Part shown: positions 42,876 through 52,267 of the stretch, piece by piece
Numbering within the stretch: position 1 is the first letter of the stretch
How the letters are laid out: every line of letters starts with the position of its first letter
Origin: JAXLVB01 sp046329195
Lineage (GTDB): Bacteria > Bacteroidota > Bacteroidia > Cytophagales > Spirosomataceae
Assembly: GCA_046329195.1 (NCBI GenBank)
Contig: JAXLVB010000001.1
Span: 2,294,001-2,358,000, forward strand
Reading direction: 5' to 3'
Length of the DNA: 64,000 nucleotides
Position numbers and translations under genes: made by a program
The notes under the pieces: generated by a model
Told to the model about the DNA's origin: nothing
The model's input: only the letters and a program-made list of their open reading frames with translations
Databases searched by the model: none

Positions 42876-45800
42876 ATGGAAAATTTCACCCCGTTCCGGA
42901 CACGCTGCTCATGGTGTAAGACACGAGCCCTACTCTTTTTAGGACTGTTTTTAAGCTCAGGATTTTTGTTCTCACTTCAGGCGCAAGCTTGCGACGGGTG
43001 TGGTGGAGACCCGGTGCTTCCCGACTACACCATCACCACCACGGGCAACGCTATTGTCATCACCGACGTGTCGGGCAACGGTGAAACCCTGGATGTGAGC
43101 GAAAGCGGTGGAAACATTCGCTTCAACGTCACGGGAAGAACCTATCAAATCAATGCGGGGGCAGTGACGCCTTTCACCACCCCCGCCGACGTGGCCCTGG
43201 CAGGAGTCACTTCCATCACCATCAATACCGCAGCTGGCAACGACATCATCGATATCGGTGCTTTCACGGCCAATCTGCCCAGCCTCACAATCAACGGTGG
43301 CACGGGCGACGACGCCGTGAACTTCAACGGCGATATTAACTTTGCCGCCAATGCCAACCTGGATGCCAACCTGCAAGACGACGATGCCGCCCCGGGCATT
43401 GATGCCCTCACCATTGCGTCCAATGCTAATGTGAAGATTTTCGGCTCGGGCACGGCCACGGTGAAAGTAAGCAAAGACGTAAGGGTCAATGCAGGCGGCA
43501 GTTTGGAAACGGCCGACGGCAGCCTGCTGGTGGAAGCCAACCAACAGGCTATCCCCACGGCGGGGGATTTTACGGGAGTGCGTGTCATGGGAGCGGGTAG
43601 TTTGCTCCAATCCACGGGCAGCGGCTCGGTTACCCTCAAAGGCAAGGGAGGAGATGCTGCCGGAGGTATACAATTTGGTGTTTTAGTTTCGGCAGGCGGC
43701 CAAATCAACGGCAATACGGTCACTGTCACGGGCAACGGCGGGGCTGCGTCAGGAAGTGGCAATTTAGGGGTGCTTGTAGAAGGCACTAATTCTTTGGTCA
43801 CCTCCTCGGGGGGCAATGTGAGCGTCACAGGGAGGGGCGGCGGCTCGGGGACAAGTGGAAGCAACTATGGCGTTAGGGTAGTGACTGCGGGTCAGATCAC
43901 GGCCGGGGGCATGGGTACGGTCACTGTCACGGGCAACGGCGGGGCTGCTTCTGGAAGCTTCAATTACGGTGTGTCTGTCCAAGGAACCAATTCTTTGATT
44001 ACCTCCTCGGGGGGCAACGTGAGCGTCACGGGAACAGGCGGCGGTGCGGGGGCAAGTGCTGCCAACTATGGCGTCTATGTAACGGGTAGTCAGATTACGG
44101 CTGGGGGCACTGGTTCGGTCACCGTCATCGGCAACGGTGGGACTTCCTCAGGAGGCGGCAATTACGGTGTGTATGTCGAAGGCGCTTTGATCACCTCTTC
44201 GGGGGGGACCGTGAGCGTCACGGGCAAAGAAGGCAATGGTCCAAACGGTGTCGGGATTTTAATAACGGTCTCTGGCTCCATCAGCACGGCCACCAACGGG
44301 GGGAACCTCAGCCTCATCACCAACAGCATGGACATCACACCTGGCACTTCGGTCAGTACCAATGCTGCCTCTACACTTACCCTGCGGCCTTTCGCTGCCA
44401 ACACTCAAATCAACCTTGGCTCGGACACCGACCCCATCGGCGGGCCACTCAGCCTCTCCGATTTCGAATTGGATCGAATGACCACGGGCACGCTCCTCAT
44501 CGGTAATCCCACTGCGGGTACAATCACCATCTCGGACGCTATTACTCGCCCTGCTGCTACGAATGTCCAACTCATCAGCAGCGGCGACGTCATCCTCAGC
44601 GGCGGAGGAATTAACACCAACGGCGGTACGCTGCTGCTCGACCCAGGCACCTCGCCCGCCGCCGTCAAACCTACCTTCAATGGCACGGATGTGACAGCAA
44701 GTACCCTTTCTTTCGGTAGCGACCTGGCTATCGTCATCAACGGTACCATCTCAGGTAATAGCACGGGCAGCACTTACTCCCAACTCACGGTGGCTGGCGC
44801 CGTGAACCTCACCGGCGTGGACCTCGTGCTGAGCGGTGCGCACAGCCCGATACTCGGACAAACCTTCACCATTGTGGACAACGTGGGCACGGATGCCGTC
44901 TCGGGTACTTTCTCCGGCTTGGCACAGGGAGCATATATCTCCAATTTCCTTGGCAGCAGTCTGAGTGCCCAAATCACCTATGTGGGTGGAGATGGCAACG
45001 ATGTAGTACTGACGGTAGTCCAGGCAGATTACACCATCACCACCACGGGCAACGCCATTACTATTACCGACATATCGGGCAATGGAGAAACCTTAACGAT
45101 AAGCGAAAGCGGCGGAAATATTCGCTTTAACGTTACGGGAAGAACGTATAAAATAGATGCGGGAGCGATCACCCCTTTCACCACCCCCGCCGACGTGGCT
45201 TTGAGTGGCAAAATCTTCATCTCCGTCAACACCGCCAGCGGCAACGACATCATTGACATCGGTGCTTTCACGGCCAATCTGCCTTCACTAACCATCATGG
45301 GCGGTACGGGCGACGACGCCGTGAACTTCAACGGCGATATTAACTTTGCCGCCGATGCCCACCTGTCTGCCAACCTGCAATACGATGATGTCAACCCGGG
45401 CATTGATGCCTTTACCATTGTCACCAATGCCAATGTGCGACTTTTTGGCACGGGCACAGCCACGGTGAGAGTAAGCAAAAACGTAACCGTGAACGCAGGA
45501 GGCAGTCTGGAAACTGTCAATGGTTTCCTGCTGGTGGAAGCCAACCAACAGTTTACTCCAACGTCGGGTAATTTTATTGGGGTACTCGTTACGGGTGCAG
45601 GTAGCCTAATCCAATCCACAGGAAGTGGTTGGGTCACTATCATTGGAAAAGGAGGAAATGATGCCGCAGGCAACCAACGGGGTGTCCAGACAATCAACAG
45701 CGGTCAAATCAAGAGCGGCACCGGGACTCTTTACGTGGAGGGTAGAGGAGGGGCTTCTTCAGGTGATGGCAATAGAGGTGTCAGCATCTCTACCACTTCG

Positions 45801-48800
45801 CTGATTACCACCTCGGGGGGTGACGTATTCATAACGGGCGCAGGAGGAGGCTCGGAGGCAGGCCAATTTAACCTTGGCGTCATTGTAACGGGTGGCGGCC
45901 AGGTTACAGCAGGAGGAATGGGCACGGTTACCGTCACGGGTAACGGTGGGACTTCGTCAGGAAATAATAATATCGGGGTTTATGTTAACACTGTCAATTC
46001 TCAGATTACTTCCTCGGGGGGTAACGTGAGCGTAATGGGTACAGGAGGAGGTTCGGGTGCCAGTGGTTTCAACTTTGGTATCTATGTAATAGGTGGCAGC
46101 CAAATTACAGCAGGAGGAATGGGCACGGTCACCGTCACGGGTAACGGCGGAAATTCGCAAGGAGATGAAAATACCGGTGTAATTGTCCAGAACATTAATT
46201 CTCGGATTACTTCTTCGGGCGGAAACGTGAGCGTAACGGGTACAGGAGGATGTTGGGTCTTTGGTTATTATAACCATGGTGTATTTGCAGCGGACGGCGG
46301 TCAGATCACAGCGGGGGGGATGGGGACTGTCACCGTCACGGGTAACGGCAGTGCCCCTTTCGGAACTTTCAATTCCGGTGTAATTGTTGGTCGAGACAAT
46401 GCTTCCATCACTTCTTCGGGAGGCAATGTGATTGTCAATGGTTCGGCAGGCGGCGATTTGAATAGCGAGGGCAGCTTAGGCGTCTATGTATTCTCGAGCG
46501 GTCAAATCAGAGCGGGGGGAGCGGGGACGGTTACTGTTACTGGTAACGGCGGTAAAGGTCCAGGAAATGGCAATATTGGTATTTACGTCAGTGGCACTAA
46601 TTCTGTGATTACCTCTTCGGGGGGTAATGTAAGTGTAACAGGCATAGAAGGCAATGGCCCAACCGGTGTCGGGATTTTTATAACGGCCTCCGGCTCCATC
46701 AGCACGGCCACCAACGGGGGTAACCTCAGCCTCATCGCCAACAGCATGGACATCCAAACTGGCACTTCGGTCAGCACCAATGCTGCCTCTACACTTACCC
46801 TGCGGCCTTTCGCTGCCGACACTCAAATCAACCTTGGCTCGGCCACCGATCCCATTGGGGGGGCGCTCAGCCTCTCCGATGCCGAATTGGATCTAATGAC
46901 CACGGGCACGCTCCTCATCGGTGACGCCACGGTGGGGACAATCACCGTCTCGGTCGATATTTCCCGCCCCGCCGCCACCAACATGCAGCTCATCAGCGGC
47001 GGCGACGTCACCCTCAGCGGCGGTGGAATTAACACCAACGGCGGTACCCTGCTGCTCGACCCGGGCACCTCGCCCAAAGCGGTGAAACCTACCTTTAACG
47101 GCACCGACGTCACGGCAAGTACCCTTTCTTTTGCCAGCGATTTACAAATCACCATCAACGGTACCACACTGGGAGATGGTACAGGTAGTACTTACACGCA
47201 ACTCAAAGTAGTAGGCTCGGTGAACTTGACAGGCGTAGATTTGCTTTTTGCAGGCTCTTACACACCTACTGGGGGCGAAATTTTTACCATTGTAGATAAC
47301 GACGGCAGCGATGCCGTCACTGGTACCTTCACTGGACTGGCCCAAGGAGCGACCATTACCAACTTTCTGGGCTCGGGACTCAATGCGACGATTTCTTATA
47401 CGGGAGGAACGAGTAACGATGTGATCATCACCGTAAATACCCCTCCAACGCCCGAAATCAACCTCAAAGGCAACAGCGTCAGCATAGCCAACGGCGACGT
47501 AACCCCAACCACCGCCGACCATACCGATTTTGGCTCAGTCAATGTGACATCGGGGACGGTGGTCCGAATCTTCACCATTGAGAATACAGGGGCAGGGGCT
47601 TTGAATTTGACAGGCTCACCCAACAAAGTTGTCATCAGTGGTGCTCATGCGGCAGATTTTACCGTTACGATCCAGCCGTCCTCTCCCGTAGCAGCTACTA
47701 ACGGCAGTACAACATTTCAAGTAACTTTTGACCCGTCGGCAAGCGGTACTCGAACGGCTACGGTGAGCATTGCCAACGATGACAGTGATGAAAATCCTTA
47801 TATGTTCGCAATACAGGGCCTAGGCGAACTCCCCTTCATCACCCGTTGGAACTTAGCCACCGCTGGCTCGGGAGCCACCCAACTTAGCTTTGGCGTAGCT
47901 ACTTCGGGAACCGTCAATTATACTTGGACAACCGTACCCGCAGGCACAAGCGGCTCAGGTACGTTTAGCGGTACTACGGTCAGTCTCACGGGCTTGCCGA
48001 CAGGCGCCACGATTGATTTGAGCATCAGCCCCACCAATTTTCAACGCATCAATATCAATAACGGTGCAGATAAAAGCCGCTTAGTGGACGTAAAACAGTG
48101 GGGCGATGTGGCTTGGACGAATATGCAAAACGCTTTTTTGGGCTGCAATAACCTGAACATTACCGCTACCGATGTGCCGAATCTTACTTCGGTTACAACC
48201 ATGAGTCAAATGTTCAGTCTTTGTTCGAGTTTGAATGGGCCATCTAATATTGGGAGTTGGAATACGGCGGCGGTAACCAATATGGGTTTTATGTTCTATG
48301 GAGCTACTGCCTTCAATCAACCCCTTGGGAGTTGGAATACGGCGGCGGTAACCAATATGAGTTATATGTTCAGTAGTGCCCAAGCCTTCAATCAACCCCT
48401 TGGGAGTTGGAATACGGCGGCGGTAACCAATATGAATGCTATGTTCAATAGTGCCCAAACCTTCAATCAACCCCTTGGGAATTGGAATACGGCGGCGGTA
48501 ATCGATATGAGTAATATGTTCTATCAAGCCACTGCATTCAATCAACCCATCGGCAGTTGGAATACGGCGGCGGTAATCGGTATGAATGGTATGTTTTTGA
48601 GAGCCAGTGCCTTCAATCAATTCATCGGTAATTGGAATACGGCGGCGGTAACCAATATGAATGCTATGTTCTATGAAGCTATGGCCTTCAATCAAGCCCT
48701 TGGCAATTGGAATACGGCGACGGTAACGAATATGAATCAAATGTTCTTGGGAGCCAGTTCCTTCAATCAACCCATCGGCAATTGGAATACGGCGGCGGTA

Positions 48801-49217
48801 ACCAATATGAATAGTATGTTCTATCAAGCCACTGCATTCAATCAACCCATCGGCAGTTGGAATACAGCGGCGGTAACCAATATGAGTAATATGTTCTTGG
48901 GAGCCAGTTCCTTCAATCAAGCCCTTGGCAATTGGAATACGGCGGCGGTAACGGATATGCAATTTATGTTCTCTAGGGCCAGTTCCTTCAATCAAAGTTT
49001 AGCCGCTTGGGGTACAAAACTCAATCCCAATGTGGTTTTGACCAGTTTTTTAAATAACTGCGGCATGAGTATGGCCAACTACGACGCTACCCTCACGGGC
49101 TTTAATGCAGGTACCGTAACGGGTAGAAGCATGGGGGCGTTGGGGCTGCAATATTGCGCTTCCAAAGCTGATCGGGATAACCTGATCTTGGCAGTAGGCA
49201 GCGGCGGCAAAGGCTGA
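42876..49217 (+). CDS. Giant T9SS-type surface protein D, main open part
   Basis: I chose the ATG at 42876 (MENFTPFRTRC...LLFLGLFLSSGFLFSLQAQA), which gives a signal peptide; the frame is open further upstream but that part overlaps the putative regulatory repeats. Order of modules: a first DYTITTTGN...SGNGETLDVSESGG block with beta-helix repeats (SSGGNVSVTGTGGG), a second copy of the same (~45020 on), a choice-of-anchor D-like domain (~47450-47830), then 11 BspA-type repeats (NTAAVTNM..MF). This reverses the order found in protein A, where BspA repeats come first. The frame ends at 49217 because one base is missing in what should read GGCTGGACC (W-T); restored, the gene runs to 52187 with 3,105 codons. 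Confidence 0.88.
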   Translation: MENFTPFRTRCSWCKTRALLFLGLFLSSGFLFSLQAQACDGCGGDPVLPDYTITTTGNAIVITDVSGNGETLDVSESGGNIRFNVTGRTYQINAGAVTPFTTPADVALAGVTSITINTAAGNDIIDIGAFTANLPSLTINGGTGDDAVNFNGDINFAANANLDANLQDDDAAPGIDALTIASNANVKIFGSGTATVKVSKDVRVNAGGSLETADGSLLVEANQQAIPTAGDFTGVRVMGAGSLLQSTGSGSVTLKGKGGDAAGGIQFGVLVSAGGQINGNTVTVTGNGGAASGSGNLGVLVEGTNSLVTSSGGNVSVTGRGGGSGTSGSNYGVRVVTAGQITAGGMGTVTVTGNGGAASGSFNYGVSVQGTNSLITSSGGNVSVTGTGGGAGASAANYGVYVTGSQITAGGTGSVTVIGNGGTSSGGGNYGVYVEGALITSSGGTVSVTGKEGNGPNGVGILITVSGSISTATNGGNLSLITNSMDITPGTSVSTNAASTLTLRPFAANTQINLGSDTDPIGGPLSLSDFELDRMTTGTLLIGNPTAGTITISDAITRPAATNVQLISSGDVILSGGGINTNGGTLLLDPGTSPAAVKPTFNGTDVTASTLSFGSDLAIVINGTISGNSTGSTYSQLTVAGAVNLTGVDLVLSGAHSPILGQTFTIVDNVGTDAVSGTFSGLAQGAYISNFLGSSLSAQITYVGGDGNDVVLTVVQADYTITTTGNAITITDISGNGETLTISESGGNIRFNVTGRTYKIDAGAITPFTTPADVALSGKIFISVNTASGNDIIDIGAFTANLPSLTIMGGTGDDAVNFNGDINFAADAHLSANLQYDDVNPGIDAFTIVTNANVRLFGTGTATVRVSKNVTVNAGGSLETVNGFLLVEANQQFTPTSGNFIGVLVTGAGSLIQSTGSGWVTIIGKGGNDAAGNQRGVQTINSGQIKSGTGTLYVEGRGGASSGDGNRGVSISTTSLITTSGGDVFITGAGGGSEAGQFNLGVIVTGGGQVTAGGMGTVTVTGNGGTSSGNNNIGVYVNTVNSQITSSGGNVSVMGTGGGSGASGFNFGIYVIGGSQITAGGMGTVTVTGNGGNSQGDENTGVIVQNINSRITSSGGNVSVTGTGGCWVFGYYNHGVFAADGGQITAGGMGTVTVTGNGSAPFGTFNSGVIVGRDNASITSSGGNVIVNGSAGGDLNSEGSLGVYVFSSGQIRAGGAGTVTVTGNGGKGPGNGNIGIYVSGTNSVITSSGGNVSVTGIEGNGPTGVGIFITASGSISTATNGGNLSLIANSMDIQTGTSVSTNAASTLTLRPFAADTQINLGSATDPIGGALSLSDAELDLMTTGTLLIGDATVGTITVSVDISRPAATNMQLISGGDVTLSGGGINTNGGTLLLDPGTSPKAVKPTFNGTDVTASTLSFASDLQITINGTTLGDGTGSTYTQLKVVGSVNLTGVDLLFAGSYTPTGGEIFTIVDNDGSDAVTGTFTGLAQGATITNFLGSGLNATISYTGGTSNDVIITVNTPPTPEINLKGNSVSIANGDVTPTTADHTDFGSVNVTSGTVVRIFTIENTGAGALNLTGSPNKVVISGAHAADFTVTIQPSSPVAATNGSTTFQVTFDPSASGTRTATVSIANDDSDENPYMFAIQGLGELPFITRWNLATAGSGATQLSFGVATSGTVNYTWTTVPAGTSGSGTFSGTTVSLTGLPTGATIDLSISPTNFQRININNGADKSRLVDVKQWGDVAWTNMQNAFLGCNNLNITATDVPNLTSVTTMSQMFSLCSSLNGPSNIGSWNTAAVTNMGFMFYGATAFNQPLGSWNTAAVTNMSYMFSSAQAFNQPLGSWNTAAVTNMNAMFNSAQTFNQPLGNWNTAAVIDMSNMFYQATAFNQPIGSWNTAAVIGMNGMFLRASAFNQFIGNWNTAAVTNMNAMFYEAMAFNQALGNWNTATVTNMNQMFLGASSFNQPIGNWNTAAVTNMNSMFYQATAFNQPIGSWNTAAVTNMSNMFLGASSFNQALGNWNTAAVTDMQFMFSRASSFNQSLAAWGTKLNPNVVLTSFLNNCGMSMANYDATLTGFNAGTVTGRSMGALGLQYCASKADRDNLILAVGSGGKG
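48205..49010 (+). repeat. 75-bp BspA-type coding repeats in gene D
   Basis: Eleven units of 75 bp (GSWNTAAVTNMSYMF, ATAFNQPLG), homologous to those in gene A but clearly diverged in DNA, and more uniform among themselves: the bases coding NTAAVTNM are almost invariant. Confidence 0.9.
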
Positions 49218-51100
49218 CCATCACGGGTGATAGTTACAGCACAGCCTGTTTGTCACCACAGTTTACAGAAATGCCAAGCAGCGTAAGTGTCTGTGTAGAT
49301 GGAACGACCTCTTTCTCGGTGACCGTAAGTTATGGTACAAGTTATAGCTGGCAAGTAAATACAGGCAGTGGGTTTAGTAACTTGAGCGAAGGTGGCATTT
49401 ACAGTGGTGTGAACAGCACCACTCTGAATATCAGCAATGTAACGGGTTTGAACAGCTATCAATATCGCTGCGTAGCGAGCAATACCAACGGAAGTGTCAA
49501 TTCAGACCCAGCTACCTTGACGGTCAATGCCATACCGACAGCAGGTCTTAGCTCAGCTGGAACAATCTGTGTAGGAAGCAACATTGCGCTGACTGCGACG
49601 AGTGGGGGAACTTATACATGGACAGATTCAGCTGGCAGTAGCTTTAACAGCAATGCACAAAACCCTAATTTCACAGCTACGACAACGAATTATAGTGGAG
49701 TGTATAGTGTAACAGTTTCTTCGTCAGCGAGTTGTAGTTACACCGCCACATTGAGTGTTAACGTCAATTCAAATCCGACGGCCAGTATCAACGCCTCGAC
49801 AAGCAGCATTTGTGCCGGAAGCAGCATCAACCTAACAGCGAATGGTGGAAGCACATACAGTTGGTCAGCAAGTGGCGGAGGCTTTAGTAGCAGCACAGGC
49901 AGCCCCACCAGCTGGAGTGCCAGCAATGCAGGTGGTTACACCATCAGTGTGACAGCAGTAAGCGGCAGTTGCACCGCTACCGCCACGGCCACCGCCACAG
50001 TCAATTCAAGTCCAAGTGCAAGTATCAACGCCTCGACAAGCAGCATTTGTGCCGGAAGCAGCATCAACCTAACAGCGAATGGTGGAAGCACATTCAGTTG
50101 GTCAGCAAGTGGCGGAGGCTTTAGTAGCAGCACAGGCAGCCCCACCAGCTGGAGTGCCAGCAATGCAGGTGGTTACACCATCAGTGTGACAGCAGTAAGC
50201 GGCAGTTGCACCGCTACCGCCACGGCCACCGCCACAGTCAATTCAAGTCCAAGTGCAAGTATCAACGCCTCTACAAGCAGCATTTGTGCCGGAAGCAGCA
50301 TCAACCTAACAGCGAACGGCGGAAGCACATACAGCTGGTCAGCAAGTGGCGGAGGCTTTAGTAGCAGCACAGGCAGTCCCACCAGCTGGAGTGCCAGCAA
50401 TGCAGGTGCTTATACCATCAGTGTGACAGTAGTAAGCGGCAGTTGCACTGCCACAGCGACAGCTACGACCACAGTCAATTCAAATCCAACGGCAAGTATC
50501 AACGCCTCTACAAGCAGCATTTGTGCCGGAAGCAGCATCAACCTAACAGCGAACGGCGGAAGCACATACAGTTGGTCAGCAAGTGGCGGAGGCTTTAGTA
50601 GCAGCACAGGCAGCCCCACCAGCTGGAGTGCCAGCAACGCAGGTGGCTATACCATCAGTGTGACAGCAGTAAGCGGCAGTTGCACAGCTACCGCCACGGC
50701 CACGGCCACCGTCAATTCAAATCCAACGGCAAGTATCAACGCCTCGACAAGCAGCATTTGTGTTGGCAGCAGCATCAGCCTAACCGCCAGTGGTGGCAGC
50801 AGTTACAGTTGGGGTAGCAGCGGAGGTAGTTTTACCAGTAGCACCAACGCCCTCACCAGCTTCAGCAGCAGTAATGTAAGTAGCTACACCCTGACGGTGA
50901 GCGTAAGCAACAGCGTGAATTGCAGTGCCACAGCGACAGCGACGGTACAAGTCACCAACACACCCAATGCCAGCATCAGTCCAAGTACAGCACAGAGCAT
51001 CTGTGTGGGAACAAACCTAAGCCTAACGGCCAGTGGAGGCAGTGTTTACAGCTGGCGAGGCCAAACGGCTTCAGCAGCAACACAGCCATCGCCGTCTTGA
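49218..51100 (+). CDS. Giant protein D, continuation with Ig-like repeats
   Basis: After the break at ~49213 the protein continues in the +1 frame (TITGDSYSTACLSPQFTEMP). It has an Ig-like domain (TSYSWQVNTGSGFSNL...YQYRCVASN), two further Ig-like modules, and four nearly identical 79-residue Ig-like units (SINASTSSICAGSSINLTANGG), then enters the C-terminal block shared with A, B and C. The frame breaks again at ~51060 where GAGGCC replaces the GAGGGCC of the paralogues. It is not an independent gene: no promoter or signal peptide precedes it. Confidence 0.75.
49784..50731 (+). repeat. 237-bp tandem Ig-like repeats in gene D
   Basis: Four units starting at 49784, 50021, 50258 and 50495 (exact 237-bp register, 79 residues each), nearly identical; a partial fifth begins at 50732. 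Confidence 0.9.
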
Positions 51101-51960
51101 ACACCAGCAGCACAGCCAACAGCGGAGGGTATAGTGTAACAGTGGGCAATGCCGGCAACTGCACAGCCACAGCCAGCCTACAAGTAACCATCAGTCAAGC
51201 CATCGCCCAAGTGAACCCGAGTAGTCAATCGGTCTGTGTGGGTGGCACGGTATCGCTGAGCAGCGTAGGGACGGGGAGTTACAGCTGGCGAGGCCCAACA
51301 ACTTCAGCAGCAGTGTTCAGAACGTAAGTTTCAACCTAAGCAGCAGTGCCCAATGGGGGATCTACAGCCTGACGGTAGTGTCAGGAGGGTGCAGTGCGAG
51401 CACGAGCGCCGAAGTCAAGCAAGGGACGGTACAGTTTGGGAGCAACAGCCCGGTGTGTGTGGGGGGGACGTTGCAATTCACGGCCAGTGGTGGAGGGGCA
51501 GTGTACTCGTGGTATCGTCCGACCAACAACTTCAGTTCGAGTCAACAGAACCCAGTGATACAAAACGTGAAGGTCAGTGATGGAGGATTGTACTTTGTGA
51601 GTGTGAGTGGAGGCTGTACGGGGAGTGGGTTGTTGCAAGTGATGATCATCAACACACCGATAGATGTGAGTTTCAGTGTGAGTCCGAGCAGCATCTGTTC
51701 GGGGAGTACGGTGACGTTGAGTGCGAGTAGTGGGACGGGGAGTAGCTACACATGGAGTGGGCCGAATGGGTTTAGTGGGAACACCCGCACGAAAAGCATC
51801 GGAAGTATGGGGGTACAGAACGAGGGTATGTATCGGTTGACGGTGAAGAGTGGAGTGTGTTGGGGCTACAGCGAGAAGGAGGTTCGGATCAACTGTGCGA
51901 CGAGGGTAGCCAGTGAGGAGGGGGTGGAAGATGACCTACAAGTAAAAGTATGGGAGAACC
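50955..51960 (+). repeat. Shared ~1 kb C-terminal Ig-like block, copy in D
   Basis: Near-identical in DNA to the copies in A, B and C. It has single-base deletions at ~51060 and ~51295 (GAGGGCC to GAGGCC), and one 6-bp in-frame deletion near 51608 (SGSGGC to SGGC). Confidence 0.88.
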
Positions 51961-52187
51961 CGACGAGGGGGAAATTGCAAGTAGAGGTAACCCTCCCCGA
52001 CCCAGAAGCCATCGAGTTGTATTGGTCAGATGGTCAAGGCAAGCAATTGGAAAGTTGGTCAGTGAAAGAGGCCAAGCAGCAGCACCGCCTAGAATTGGAT
52101 GTATTGTCCTATCAGGAAGGGATGTATTTTCTTCAAGTACAGTCACTATCTAAAACGAAGACGCTAAAGGTCTGGAGGGTAGATTGA
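51378..52187 (+). CDS. Giant protein D, C-terminal piece with T9SS sorting domain
   Basis: After the breaks at ~51060 and ~51295 (51061-51294 is coded in a third frame) the original frame is regained. This last piece has the final Ig-like modules (YSWYRPTNNF, YTWSGPNGF, CWGYSEKEVRINC) and the T9SS type A sorting domain (VKVWENPTRGKLQVEV...KTLKVWRVD). The three breaks in D are each a one-base loss and sum to three, so the gene is coherent if they are errors. It ends 36 bp before a strong terminator. Confidence 0.78.
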   Translation: MSGGCSASTSAEVKQGTVQFGSNSPVCVGGTLQFTASGGGAVYSWYRPTNNFSSSQQNPVIQNVKVSDGGLYFVSVSGGCTGSGLLQVMIINTPIDVSFSVSPSSICSGSTVTLSASSGTGSSYTWSGPNGFSGNTRTKSIGSMGVQNEGMYRLTVKSGVCWGYSEKEVRINCATRVASEEGVEDDLQVKVWENPTRGKLQVEVTLPDPEAIELYWSDGQGKQLESWSVKEAKQQHRLELDVLSYQEGMYFLQVQSLSKTKTLKVWRVD

Positions 52188-52223
52188 TAAATCAAGGTAG
52201 TGCTAGTTGTTAAAAGAAGAGCC

Positions 52224-52255
52224 AAAACCGGCAGATTGTCAAATCTGCCGGTTTT
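52224..52255 (+). terminator. Intrinsic terminator after giant gene D, shared with the deoR-type gene
   Basis: AAAACCGGCAGATT (52224-52237) pairs with AATCTGCCGGTTTT (52242-52255) with a 4-nt loop and a T tail. It lies between two converging genes and can serve both. Confidence 0.85.
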
Positions 52256-52267
52256 TTATTTGTCGCA

